Assembly (NCBI GenBank): GCA_905182375.1
Contig: CAJJBF010000005.1
Location: forward strand, 124,001-188,000
Direction: 5' to 3'
Source of the DNA: Flammeovirgaceae bacterium UBA4465
GTDB lineage: Bacteria > Bacteroidota > Bacteroidia > Cytophagales > Cyclobacteriaceae
DNA length: 64,000 bases
The notes under the pieces are model-generated. The model was not told where the DNA came from and made no database searches. It saw only the letters and a list, made by a program, of their open reading frames with translations. Of the stretch, positions 49,622 to 58,702 are shown piece after piece. The position numbers were made by a program, and so were the translations under genes. Within the stretch, counting starts at the first letter, position 1, and every line of letters starts with the position of its first letter.

Positions 49622-52108
49622 TTGAAATTCAATCCTTACGCTACCGACCTTCCCGTTGCCGACATTTTTGATGAAGTAAAGCAACAACTTGATGCCCACA
49701 CCACCGTGATCGTAAATGCCCCAGCAGGAGCAGGAAAAAGCACCTTACTCCCTTTGACAATAATGAATGAAGCATGGTTAGCTGGAAAAAAGATTCTTAT
49801 GCTCGAGCCCAGAAGACTGGCTGCACGCTCCATTGCCGAGAGAATGTCTGGTCTATTAGACGAACCCATTGGCCGTACGATCGGCTATAGAATTCGTTTT
49901 GACACCAAGGTAGGTCAACAAACTAAAATCGAAGTACTTACAGAAGGTATTTTGACAAGAATGCTCCACTCAGACAACGAATTGCATGATGTGGGGTTGA
50001 TTATTTTTGATGAATTCCATGAGCGAAGCATCCATGCAGACGTTGCCTTGGCGCTTTGTCGAGAGGCGCAGCAAGTCTTGCGGCCAGACTTACGAATCAT
50101 GATCATGTCGGCGACCTTGGACATGCCCTTATTGGCTGACTTATTGAAAGCCCCTGTGGTGATCAGTAAGGGTAGACCCTTTGAGGTAGAGCGATTTTAT
50201 ACAGGAGATATAGATGAGCTCATAATGCCAGAAATGGCCGCATATACCATATCCAAAGCCGTAAAAGTACATCCAGGTGATGTACTGGCTTTTTTTCCTG
50301 GCCAAAGAGAAATCCGGAAATGTGAAGAAATATTGAAATCAAAACTTAGCGGTTTTGAAATTCATCCTCTTTATGGTCAGCTGCCCATTAACGCACAACG
50401 AGCCGCCTTATTTCCAGATAAAAATGGACGCCGAAAAATAGTACTGGCTACCTCCATTGCTGAAACCAGTCTCACTATAGAAGGCATCAAAATTGTCGTT
50501 GATACCGGATTTGGTAGAACTTCGCGATTCGATACAAAATCGGGTCTTTCTCGTTTGGAAACCATCGTCATCTCTAAGGATGCAGCTGATCAACGCTCCG
50601 GTCGAGCCGGAAGATTGACTCCAGGTATTTGCTATAGGATGTGGAGTCTTGCCACGCAAAATCGAATGCAAGCCCATCGAATCCCAGAAATAGAAGCCTC
50701 AGATTTAGCCCCATTGGTTTTGGATTTAGCCGCATGGGGCATCACCGATGCACATCAACTCACCTGGCTAACGCCGCCACCCAAAGGAAGCCTTGCCCAA
50801 GCTAATGAACTCTTACATCAGTTAGAGGCGCTGGAGAAGGGTCGTATTACCCCACTGGGAAAGCGCATTCATCAATTGCCCTGTCATCCTCGTATTGCCC
50901 ATATGCTGTTATTTGCCGAAGCCAATAATACCTTAGCCTTGGCGGCAGATATTGCGGCACTTTTAGAAGAAAGAGATCCCTTGACCCGAGAAGTTGGCAT
51001 AGATCTTAATCTCAGGATTGAGGGACTTAGGAGGTTTCGATCTCTTAATAATAATGGTCATCGATTTGGACGCATTGATCAAATATCCAAGTCCTACTTA
51101 CGCCTTTTTGGTAAGGATCAAAGTGCTGAGCCCATAGATCCTTATGATACCGGTATCCTTATTGCCCAAGCCTATCCTGAGCGTATTGCCTGTGCGCGAC
51201 CCGGAAATAACGCCCAATTTCAGCTCAGTAATGGCAGGTATGCTATGGCAGGACATAAAGATGATTTGGCACATGAGCCTTGGCTGGCCGTAGCCCACAT
51301 GGATGCTCGAGAGGGATTAGGTAAAATATTCCTTGCCGCTCCTCTCAACCCCAAAGATTTGGCTCCTCTGGTCAAAGAAAAAGAAATCATCACTTGGGAT
51401 ACTGAACACGGGGGATTAATTGCCACTCAGGAACTTCGTATTGGAAACATCGTATTAAAGTCTACCCCATTGCCTGAGCCAGCGGAAACCGATCTCGTGG
51501 CTGCCATTAGCGATGCCATCAAAAAAGAAGGTAAACAACTGCTCAACTTTGATGACGACTTTATACAATGGCAAAATCGCATACTAAGTATACGGAAATG
51601 GAGACCTGAACTACATTGGCCTGATACCTCAACAAATACCCTTTTATTAACCAATAATGAATGGCTCGCCCCATTTCTCATCGGTATCAAAAAACCAGCA
51701 GATCTCAAAAAATTAAAGCTGCGTGACATCCTATCCTATACCCTAAGCAAAACACAACAAGACCTGCTTCAGAAACTTGCACCTCCCAGTATCCTTGTAC
51801 CCAGTGGTGCAACAATCAAGTTGGCCTATCTTCCCTCCGGAGCACCTCCCATTCTAGCGGTAAGATTACAAGAACTTTTTGGATGGAAGAAAAGTCCAAC
51901 CATCAATGAAGGATTGATAAAAGTAGTATTGCATTTATTATCTCCCGGTTTCAAACCCGTCCAAGTCACTACTGATCTCATGAGTTTTTGGGAACATACT
52001 TATTTTGAAGTTCGTAAAGAACTCAAAAGGCGCTACCCGAAACACAGTTGGCCCGATGACCCTATGTCCGAAACAGCGATAAGAGGTGCCCTACCTAGAA
52101 AAAAATAA
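49622..52108 (+). CDS. hrpB: ATP-dependent helicase HrpB
   Basis: The product is about 828 residues if started at TTG 49622 (KFNPYATDLPVADIFDEVK); a TTG at 49577 adds 15 unlikely residues. Walker A is VNAPAGAGKSTLLPL and the DEAH-box is IIFDEFHERSIH, followed by MSATLDMP and the nucleic-acid-binding QRSGRAGRLTPGICYRMWS. The HrpB-specific C-terminal domain (LLSPGFKPVQVTTDLMSFW, RRYPKHSWPDDP) is complete. The family is related to DExH RNA helicases; its bacterial role is not settled. It abuts a small convergent gene. Confidence 0.93.
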   Translation: MKFNPYATDLPVADIFDEVKQQLDAHTTVIVNAPAGAGKSTLLPLTIMNEAWLAGKKILMLEPRRLAARSIAERMSGLLDEPIGRTIGYRIRFDTKVGQQTKIEVLTEGILTRMLHSDNELHDVGLIIFDEFHERSIHADVALALCREAQQVLRPDLRIMIMSATLDMPLLADLLKAPVVISKGRPFEVERFYTGDIDELIMPEMAAYTISKAVKVHPGDVLAFFPGQREIRKCEEILKSKLSGFEIHPLYGQLPINAQRAALFPDKNGRRKIVLATSIAETSLTIEGIKIVVDTGFGRTSRFDTKSGLSRLETIVISKDAADQRSGRAGRLTPGICYRMWSLATQNRMQAHRIPEIEASDLAPLVLDLAAWGITDAHQLTWLTPPPKGSLAQANELLHQLEALEKGRITPLGKRIHQLPCHPRIAHMLLFAEANNTLALAADIAALLEERDPLTREVGIDLNLRIEGLRRFRSLNNNGHRFGRIDQISKSYLRLFGKDQSAEPIDPYDTGILIAQAYPERIACARPGNNAQFQLSNGRYAMAGHKDDLAHEPWLAVAHMDAREGLGKIFLAAPLNPKDLAPLVKEKEIITWDTEHGGLIATQELRIGNIVLKSTPLPEPAETDLVAAISDAIKKEGKQLLNFDDDFIQWQNRILSIRKWRPELHWPDTSTNTLLLTNNEWLAPFLIGIKKPADLKKLKLRDILSYTLSKTQQDLLQKLAPPSILVPSGATIKLAYLPSGAPPILAVRLQELFGWKKSPTINEGLIKVVLHLLSPGFKPVQVTTDLMSFWEHTYFEVRKELKRRYPKHSWPDDPMSETAIRGALPRKK

Positions 52109-52477
52109 TTATTTCTTGTCCTTGGACTTCTTCATCTCTACATGGAGGGCCTTGGCCAGTCTAGGAAACAATTCGAACACCCGTCTCAAGGCGTGTATGT
52201 TTCTTGTTTTTAATTGGAAGGGATCGTCGTCTTCATCTTGCCAAGAAATCGTAATGATAGCATTGCGTACCTCTATGGGATGGTGATGAGTGATTTGCTT
52301 CACCAACTCATACGAACTTAACAAGGCCTCCTCATAGCTACTCGCCTCCTGTGGGATTCCGTTACTTAATTGGAGGTATTTTATCTTGTTTTGATGAAAA
52401 ACACGTAAATAATGATACTGATCATCTAGGCTTCTGCCGCGCAACTTAATCTTATAATAACCAGATTCAATTTTCAT
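52109..52477 (-). CDS. Conserved-looking 122-residue protein of unknown function
   Basis: No known family is recognised. The N-terminus is strand-rich (YYKIKLRGRSLDDQYHYLRV), the middle is ISWQDEDDDPFQLKTRN and the end is a basic helix (LAKALHVEMKKSKDKK). There is no signal peptide or membrane segment. It ends exactly at the hrpB stop on the other strand. Composition and length suggest a real gene; a single-stranded nucleic acid or ribosome association could be imagined from the basic tail but is unsupported. Confidence 0.6.
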   Translation of the reverse strand: MKIESGYYKIKLRGRSLDDQYHYLRVFHQNKIKYLQLSNGIPQEASSYEEALLSSYELVKQITHHHPIEVRNAIITISWQDEDDDPFQLKTRNIHALRRVFELFPRLAKALHVEMKKSKDKK

Positions 52478-52604
52478 TATGCTAATTTAAATAGTAAATA
52501 CTAATTTAATTAGCCTTTGTCTGTGTATTTTAAAATTTAATGATCATTACCTGAATTCAGTTACCTAATCTCACTGAGCCTTACCTCATCAAGACCCAAA
52601 TACC

Positions 52605-54807
52605 TCAATGAACCTGAAGCAATTTTGAACGATACTCACCCTTTTCATCTATCAGCGATACTACATATGAACCCCTTGATAATGAGGCCATCTTGAAAAT
52701 ATAAGTAGCCGCCTTCTGATGCTCGATAGGCCGATCTATAATGACTGATCCCATGAGATCCGTAATTTGAAGTTGGACCACGGGCCTATCTGAAATCACT
52801 TTAAATACGTTCCCTTCGCTTACCGGATTGGGATAAATCTTAAAATTCTCGCCCTTTGATAGATTCAGAAGCTCTTCGGAGTTAAACAAAGAGGTTGACA
52901 ATGCGTAAGCCGCTTCACCTACTTGAGCACCGATCAAACGTCCAGGTAGATCATCCATTGGGGGGTGAATACCTCCATAAATTCTAGATAAACCACATTG
53001 ATCTGCAGCATCTATATATTTCGCCCATTGTAAGGTTATGTCTTGACTGGGGCCCCTTTCAAACTTTAAAAATTCATCTTTTTTTGCTAAGTAAGCACCC
53101 ATTCCTCCTGGAAAATAAGGATCCCCCGTAAGTAAGGTTAATACAGTAGCGGCCGCCCTAGAATAAGTCGAATGCCCTGAAATATAACCTGCAAAGGGTG
53201 GAGTGACGAATGACGGTCGCTGATATGGCCACCAATTTTTTGCCAATACCCAACCCACGCCTGCTACATCTTGGGTCACCTCCTGAATTTCATCATGGCC
53301 TTTCCAACTATATAATTTAATGGCCCCGATGTTTTCACCATTCAGTCCAACCAATGCATCTCCAGCTTCTACTTGTGCGATCAAGCCTTCAACCAAAGGC
53401 ATACCATCGACATGATAATTGATTCCTTCAGGTAAGGATGATTGTCCTAAACTAGCCATATATCTTAAAGCTGAAATAGGTCGAATAAAATCATAATAAC
53501 CCTTGATCGACCAAGCAGCAATGGCTGCATCATGCATGGCACCTCCCAATATAAAATAAGCTTTTGCATCCCACTCCAAAGCCGTCAATGGCGCACCTTC
53601 TCCCTCCAATTTTCTATCAAATAAAGGATGATCCATCACGTCATTCATTATTTTAAACCAATGACCTGGTGGTGTTTCTGAATCAGGACCATCTGCCCAA
53701 AACTCGGATAAAACACGAGTATAATCACCTCTAGGTACTATTTGCACATCATACGACTGATCAGTTATAGGGTTTAATACATAGCCCTCACTCCCATCTC
53801 CACCATTAAAAAAATCATAGAATTCTTTAACTTCTTCTCTATTTTTAGGAAAATCAGCTAGGTCTAAATTACCCAATGTATTGGGGGAAATATCTATCAA
53901 AATTGAATCCACTATATCCAAGTGCGAAGACCAGGAGGCTACCAAACTAAAATTCCATTTGTAATCAACTGAACCTTGGACATCCCCAGGCACCAACAAT
54001 GACGGTGCTCCAGGATCATGATAAATAGAATATTCAAATCCATCTCTTTCTGCTATAGAAGAATTTTTTAAAGCAAAAGGGATCACACTTCCCCATTCTG
54101 CACCCAGAAAACTGGGTGACCCTACGATCAAATTGCCCGATTGATCTATGAACTGATCAAAACCAAGAGGCTGCCACCTATTAGGATCATTCAAGGAAAT
54201 GCTACTATCCCGTTGACTCAAGATCAAAGGATCATTGACTGGGCTATAGAATAAGTTTTGATAATCTTGATTCTCATTAGAACCATCCTGAAGCCCATAT
54301 AATATGATTTGTTCGGCCAGATAATTTCCTAAAGCCGCAGGTCCCTCATTCAAATAATCTTGACTTATCAAATAAATATCATGACCCAATTCCATCATTA
54401 AATCATCTGCAAGTTGCTTTACTTCAGTTGCTCCAGGGCTGTACCTAAATCTGTGACTGATCAATCGGTAAGCCACGTAGCTCATTGCCGTCTCTTGGGC
54501 TACCTCAATGGCTTCAGACCAATGTGTAACCTTCCTCGAAAGAAAAATAATATTGACCTCGTGTTTTGTTTAAAAAATAGGGTTCTGCTTTTGGGTCATG
54601 TACGGCCCATGCATCGTACATACCTGCAGAAACATGAAACAGATTCCTTGCATGTACAGTAGGCCGGGCATAATCATTTCGAATGGATGCAAGCAATACC
54701 TCGTTCCAAGATCTTGCCACCGAAACATCCTGCTGCGCCAGAACAATTGCGGGCAGCAATAACAGAAAAAAAATAAATTTGAATTTGGAGCACATTACAG
54801 CTCTCAA
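52605..54807 (-). CDS. Type IX-secreted vanadium haloperoxidase/PAP2-like protein, one frame break
   Basis: About 733 residues in two frames. The start has a signal peptide (KFIFFLLLLPAIVLAQ) and the N-terminal helical domain (SWNEVLLASIRNDYARPTVHARNLFHVSAGMYDAWAV). One extra base at about 54519-54523 separates it from SEAIEVAQETAMSYVAYRL. The active-site region has FAGYISGHSTYSRAAAT and RIYGGIHPPMDDLPGRLIG, the Ser-Gly-His and Arg...His of PAP2/vanadium haloperoxidases. The end is a type A sorting domain (ENFKIYPNPVSEGNVF). It may be a halide oxidant or a phosphatase outside the cell; the two cannot be told apart from sequence. Confidence 0.82.
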
Positions 54808-54895
54808 AATTACAAATTCCTACAAGGATTATAAAATTTAAGCCGGTTTAATCAACTCAATAAATACTTATATAATAAGCACATGGGAGTATCGG

Positions 54896-56758
54896 TCAAT
54901 TTAACTCAATAATCATAGCAGATAAAGGATCCAATTGAAGCGCTCTTGAAAAATCTACCATTTGATTTGAAATAATATCTACGCCCTGATCGTCCGGTTG
55001 GATCATCTCGCCAAACCTGGAAAACTCTAGACCTTTGGCCGTTTTATTTTTGTTCAAAATAATCATGACCTTATCTTTTTCAGTATATCTGAAAAATACA
55101 TAAACCCCTTCTTTTGGATTATAATGCATCAATTCACCTTTATGAATCGCCTCATTCCCTTTTCTCCAATTCAATATTTTCTTCATATATTGTTGAGCTT
55201 CCAACTGCTGAGTCGTCAAGCCATCACCCGTGAATCCATTGACCTGATCTCCTTCCCAGCCTCCTGGGAAATCTGAACGAATCAATCCATGATCTTCACT
55301 TCCTGGATTACTCATTAAAATTTCTGTACCATAATAAAATTGTGGAATACCCCTTATAGTAGCATAATAAGCAATCCCTAATTTAAACAAATCAAAATTT
55401 TCATGGACTTGTGTGAAAAATCGACTCATATCATGATTGTCTGGAAATACCACCAGATTGTCTAGATCTGGGTATATGAAATCCAAAGCCAGCATGGCAT
55501 AGGCCTCTCTCCACATATTTCTCTCTTCATTTTCGTTTAAAGATTTGATGAAGGCTGCTTGCAAAGGAAAGTCCATGACACTAGGTAGGCAGGAAACATG
55601 ACCCGTAGCATTTTCCTTACCTTTTTGCCAATGAGCGACAATGGCGGGCTGCGTATTCCACTCTTCCCCCACTACATTGAAGTTAGGATACTCATTCAAT
55701 ACACCACAAGACCATTCTTGTAAGTAGTCCATATCGGGATAGGGATACGTATCCATCCTGATACCCATCAGATCCGCATATTCAATCCACCAAATGGCAT
55801 TTTGGAGTAAATAAATAGCCATGTATTGATTCCGCTGATTTAAATCCGGCATAGTAGGAACAAACCATCCATCCACAAATTCTTTCAAATCAATATTAGA
55901 TTTATGGGGGTCTTGTACAACGGGTTTGGTATGTGTTGTAATATGATAAGCTCCGTTTTTAAACTCTTCTTGATAATTTACCCAATCGTCCATAGGAAAA
56001 TCTTTCATCCACCAATGTTCCGAACCCGAATGATTGATGATCATATCCATGATGATTCCCACACCTTTCTCTTTTGCTTGCTGGGAAAATGCCCTAAATT
56101 CTTCATTGTCTCCATAACGTGGATCTACCTTATAAAAATCAGTAGTTGAATAGCCATGATAAGAATAATGTGCCATATTATTTTCCAAAATTGGATTGAG
56201 CCAAATTGCCGTAAATCCCATTTCATCAATATAGTCCAGATGATCCACCATTCCCTTGACATCTCCACCATGACGTCCACCCTTGAGGCCACGATTTAAT
56301 TTTTCTTTTAATTCAGGCATTTCATCATTGGAGGGATTGCCGTTGGCAAAGCGATCGGGGGTAATGAGATACAATACGTCACTGGAATTAAACCCTTGAC
56401 GAAGGGCTGAATTTTCCCTTCTTTCCTTTAATTCATAAGCATAGGTTTGGACCACCTTGTTACCTCTGCTAAATTTAATTTCAAAAGTCCCAGGTACAAC
56501 ATCCTGAGCTAATTTAAGATCTAGAAACAAATAGTTTGGATTCTTAACTGGGGTAGATTTAATTATGGACACGCCTGGGTAATCAATATGTGGGTTTAAT
56601 ATCGAAATATCACTCCCGTAAATCATCAACTGGAGTTGTTGATTTACCATACCCGCCCACCAAAAAGGAGGTTCAACTCTACTTAGTTCTTGCGCACTGC
56701 TCATTAAAGGTGACAAAGCAAAAACGGAAAGGAGTAAAATACTTCGTAAATGAATCAT
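54896..56758 (-). CDS. GH13 alpha-amylase/cyclomaltodextrinase (SusA-like), exported
   Basis: About 620 residues from ATG 56758 (MIHLRSILLLSVFALSPLMSSAQ); a longer frame starts at 56845. An N-terminal immunoglobulin-like cyclomaltodextrinase domain (VEPPFWWAGMVNQQLQLMIYG) precedes the TIM barrel. Barrel motifs are GIIMDMIINHSG, GIRMDTYPYPD with the nucleophile Asp, FNVVGEEWNT with the acid/base Glu and VVFPDNHDMSR with the transition-state Asp. A C-terminal beta domain ends SAMIIELN. It degrades starch, maltodextrin or cyclodextrin in the periplasm. It diverges from a LacI regulator around a LacI-type operator. Confidence 0.92.
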   Translation of the reverse strand: MIHLRSILLLSVFALSPLMSSAQELSRVEPPFWWAGMVNQQLQLMIYGSDISILNPHIDYPGVSIIKSTPVKNPNYLFLDLKLAQDVVPGTFEIKFSRGNKVVQTYAYELKERRENSALRQGFNSSDVLYLITPDRFANGNPSNDEMPELKEKLNRGLKGGRHGGDVKGMVDHLDYIDEMGFTAIWLNPILENNMAHYSYHGYSTTDFYKVDPRYGDNEEFRAFSQQAKEKGVGIIMDMIINHSGSEHWWMKDFPMDDWVNYQEEFKNGAYHITTHTKPVVQDPHKSNIDLKEFVDGWFVPTMPDLNQRNQYMAIYLLQNAIWWIEYADLMGIRMDTYPYPDMDYLQEWSCGVLNEYPNFNVVGEEWNTQPAIVAHWQKGKENATGHVSCLPSVMDFPLQAAFIKSLNENEERNMWREAYAMLALDFIYPDLDNLVVFPDNHDMSRFFTQVHENFDLFKLGIAYYATIRGIPQFYYGTEILMSNPGSEDHGLIRSDFPGGWEGDQVNGFTGDGLTTQQLEAQQYMKKILNWRKGNEAIHKGELMHYNPKEGVYVFFRYTEKDKVMIILNKNKTAKGLEFSRFGEMIQPDDQGVDIISNQMVDFSRALQLDPLSAMIIELN

Positions 56759-56859
56759 ATAAATAAGTGAGATAATAAGAGAAAAACTAAGGATTATCAT
56801 CCTTAGTTTTTTAAATTTAAAACAAATTAATGCATTGATAATCATGCTAATTCATATTT

Positions 56860-56882
56860 ATTATCGCAATCGGTTGCATAAT
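56860..56882. promoter_or_regulatory. LacI-family operator between the GH13 and lacI genes
   Basis: The core CGCAATCGGTTGCA (56865-56878) is near-palindromic with the central CG typical of LacI-type sites. The flanks ATTAT and ATAAT extend the symmetry. Position between the two divergent genes suggests control of the amylase, and perhaps of the regulator. Confidence 0.65.
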
Positions 56883-56975
56883 CATACTTTTTGGGATGGG
56901 CTTGTTAGAAAGTTGTTTTTTTGATAGAAATCCGTTTTTTTTATTTCTCTAGTATTCCGTATGATTGATATCGAT

Positions 56976-56983
56976 TACCTTTG
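56976..56983 (+). promoter_or_regulatory. Candidate -7 promoter element (TACCTTTG) for the lacI-type gene
   Basis: TACCTTTG matches TAnnTTTG and lies 70 bp upstream of the regulator start. No clear -33 element is seen. Confidence 0.4.
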
Positions 56984-57053
56984 TTAGGTTATGTTCTCAA
57001 CCTCATGCTTTATGTGCCTAATGCCTCTTTAAACCATGCAGCGATAAATCTTA

Positions 57054-58073
57054 ATGAAACAAGCAGTCACCTTAAAAGATTTAGCTCGAGAATTGAACAT
57101 TGCGACCAGTACCGTTTCGCGAGCCCTTAAGGACAATCCTGAAATCAGTGCAGTAACCAGAGCTCGCGTAAAAAAATTAGCAAAAGAACTCAATTATGAA
57201 CCCAATGCCCTAGCCCTAAGTTTAAGGCATAGTAAAACCAATACGATTGGCGTGATTTTACCAGAACTGGTGCATTTTTTCTTTTCCACAGTCATCAGTG
57301 GTATTGAAGATATCGCTTATTCCAATGGTTATAATATTATCATTTGCCAATCCAATGAAAATATTGATCGTGAAATACTCGATAGTAAAGCATTGTTCAA
57401 TCACAGGGTAGACGGTATCTTGGCCTGTGTCTCTAAAAACACCAATCATTATGATCATTTCATCGCGATTCAAGATAAAGGCATACCTATTGTGTTTTTT
57501 GATCGTGATGTACCCATTGATGCCAGTAAAATTCTTTCAAACGATTTTGAAGGTGGCTACAATGCAACCAAACATTTAATTGAATCAGGAAAAACAAATT
57601 TAATCCATCTCTCGGGTCCAGAAGGGCTTATGTTGAGCGAGCAACGTACGCGTGGATTTGTTCAAGCTCATCGAGATTTAGGTATTCCTTTTAGTCGAGA
57701 AAAAATATTGCGTTGTGGAGATGGGGATGTTGAAGAGAGCTTCAAAATCATTCAAAATGCCTTGCAAAAAGGCATGAAATTCGACGGAATATTTGCCGTT
57801 AACGACATCGCTGCAGTAGGAGCTTTACAAGCGCTACAAGCAGCCCATATATCTGTCCCCCAAGAAGTTGCCATCATAGGTTATTCTGATTGGCAATTTT
57901 CCTCTTTTATCTCACCTACACTGACTACAATTAAGCAAAATGGAAATGATATGGGAAAAAAAGCTGCCGAGTTATTATTGGAGGAAATTCATTCTAAAGA
58001 TACATTTATAGAGCCGAAGTCTATTACGCTACCTACCGAAATAATATTGAGAGGAACCACCTTAAATAAATAA
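57054..58073 (+). CDS. LacI-family transcriptional regulator
   Basis: The 339-residue protein has the LacI helix-turn-helix and hinge: VTLKDLARELNIATSTVSRALKDNPEIS, then KLAKELNYEPNALALSLRHSKTNTIGVILPE. The periplasmic-binding-like core follows, with GYNATKHLIESGKTNLIHLSG and GIFAVNDIAAVGALQALQ. It should repress or activate the divergent GH13 amylase in response to a sugar effector, probably a maltooligosaccharide by context. A DUF4136 lipoprotein gene follows closely on the same strand but seems unrelated in function. Confidence 0.92.
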   Translation: MKQAVTLKDLARELNIATSTVSRALKDNPEISAVTRARVKKLAKELNYEPNALALSLRHSKTNTIGVILPELVHFFFSTVISGIEDIAYSNGYNIIICQSNENIDREILDSKALFNHRVDGILACVSKNTNHYDHFIAIQDKGIPIVFFDRDVPIDASKILSNDFEGGYNATKHLIESGKTNLIHLSGPEGLMLSEQRTRGFVQAHRDLGIPFSREKILRCGDGDVEESFKIIQNALQKGMKFDGIFAVNDIAAVGALQALQAAHISVPQEVAIIGYSDWQFSSFISPTLTTIKQNGNDMGKKAAELLLEEIHSKDTFIEPKSITLPTEIILRGTTLNK

Positions 58074-58171
58074 GGAAAACAATAATGAGTCCCCATTGTT
58101 TTAAGACAATGAAACCCCTTCGAGAACTGAAAACAACCCTAAAACAAATAATGTTTTCTATCTTCGTGAAT

Positions 58172-58702
58172 ATGTATTTTCGCTTACTCATTATTGGTTT
58201 GTTTTTTTACTCTTGTACCCCTAGAATCATCCAATATCGAAATGAGAAAGCAGACTTTGTCAATTACCATAGTTTTTATATTTTAAATTCTAAATCTGAT
58301 CATCTCAGTGCGGTTGAAGCCGATGAGGTAAATAATCGCATTGAACCCTTTATTCTTGATGAAATGAAGCGAAGGGGCTATATAGTAGACGCAGAAAATC
58401 CTGATGTAATCCTAAGGTTTGAAATCATTTATGGCTCTGAAAATACGAGAAATTCGAACCAAGGGAGCTTTAATATTACCTATTACCCCAAGGTCAGTAA
58501 TAATATAGTAGGAGCCGTACTGATTGAATTGGTAGATAACAGTACCAAAAAGTTGATCTGGCAATCAAGTATCGACGCCAATCAGACCATGAAAAAAAGA
58601 AAAGAAAAAGATCCATTGAAAAAAATAGTGATCCATCTTTTCAACACCTATTTATACCAAGCAGGTAATCCAATTCCAGACGAGCAATTAAAAATCAAAT
58701 GA
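58172..58702 (+). CDS. DUF4136-type lipoprotein
   Basis: The best start is ATG 58172, giving MYFRLLIIGLFFYSC with a lipobox at FFYSC. Starts at 58085 or 58151 would place a charged extension before the signal. The mature part has the DUF4136 pattern: DFVNYHSFYILN, VNNRIEPFILDEMKRRGY, NPDVILRFEI, GAVLIELVDNSTKKLIWQSS and a final amphipathic helix with PLKKIVIHLFNTY. These are outer-membrane-associated lipoproteins of unknown role. It overlaps the antiporter start by 4 bp. Confidence 0.82.
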   Translation: MYFRLLIIGLFFYSCTPRIIQYRNEKADFVNYHSFYILNSKSDHLSAVEADEVNNRIEPFILDEMKRRGYIVDAENPDVILRFEIIYGSENTRNSNQGSFNITYYPKVSNNIVGAVLIELVDNSTKKLIWQSSIDANQTMKKRKEKDPLKKIVIHLFNTYLYQAGNPIPDEQLKIK

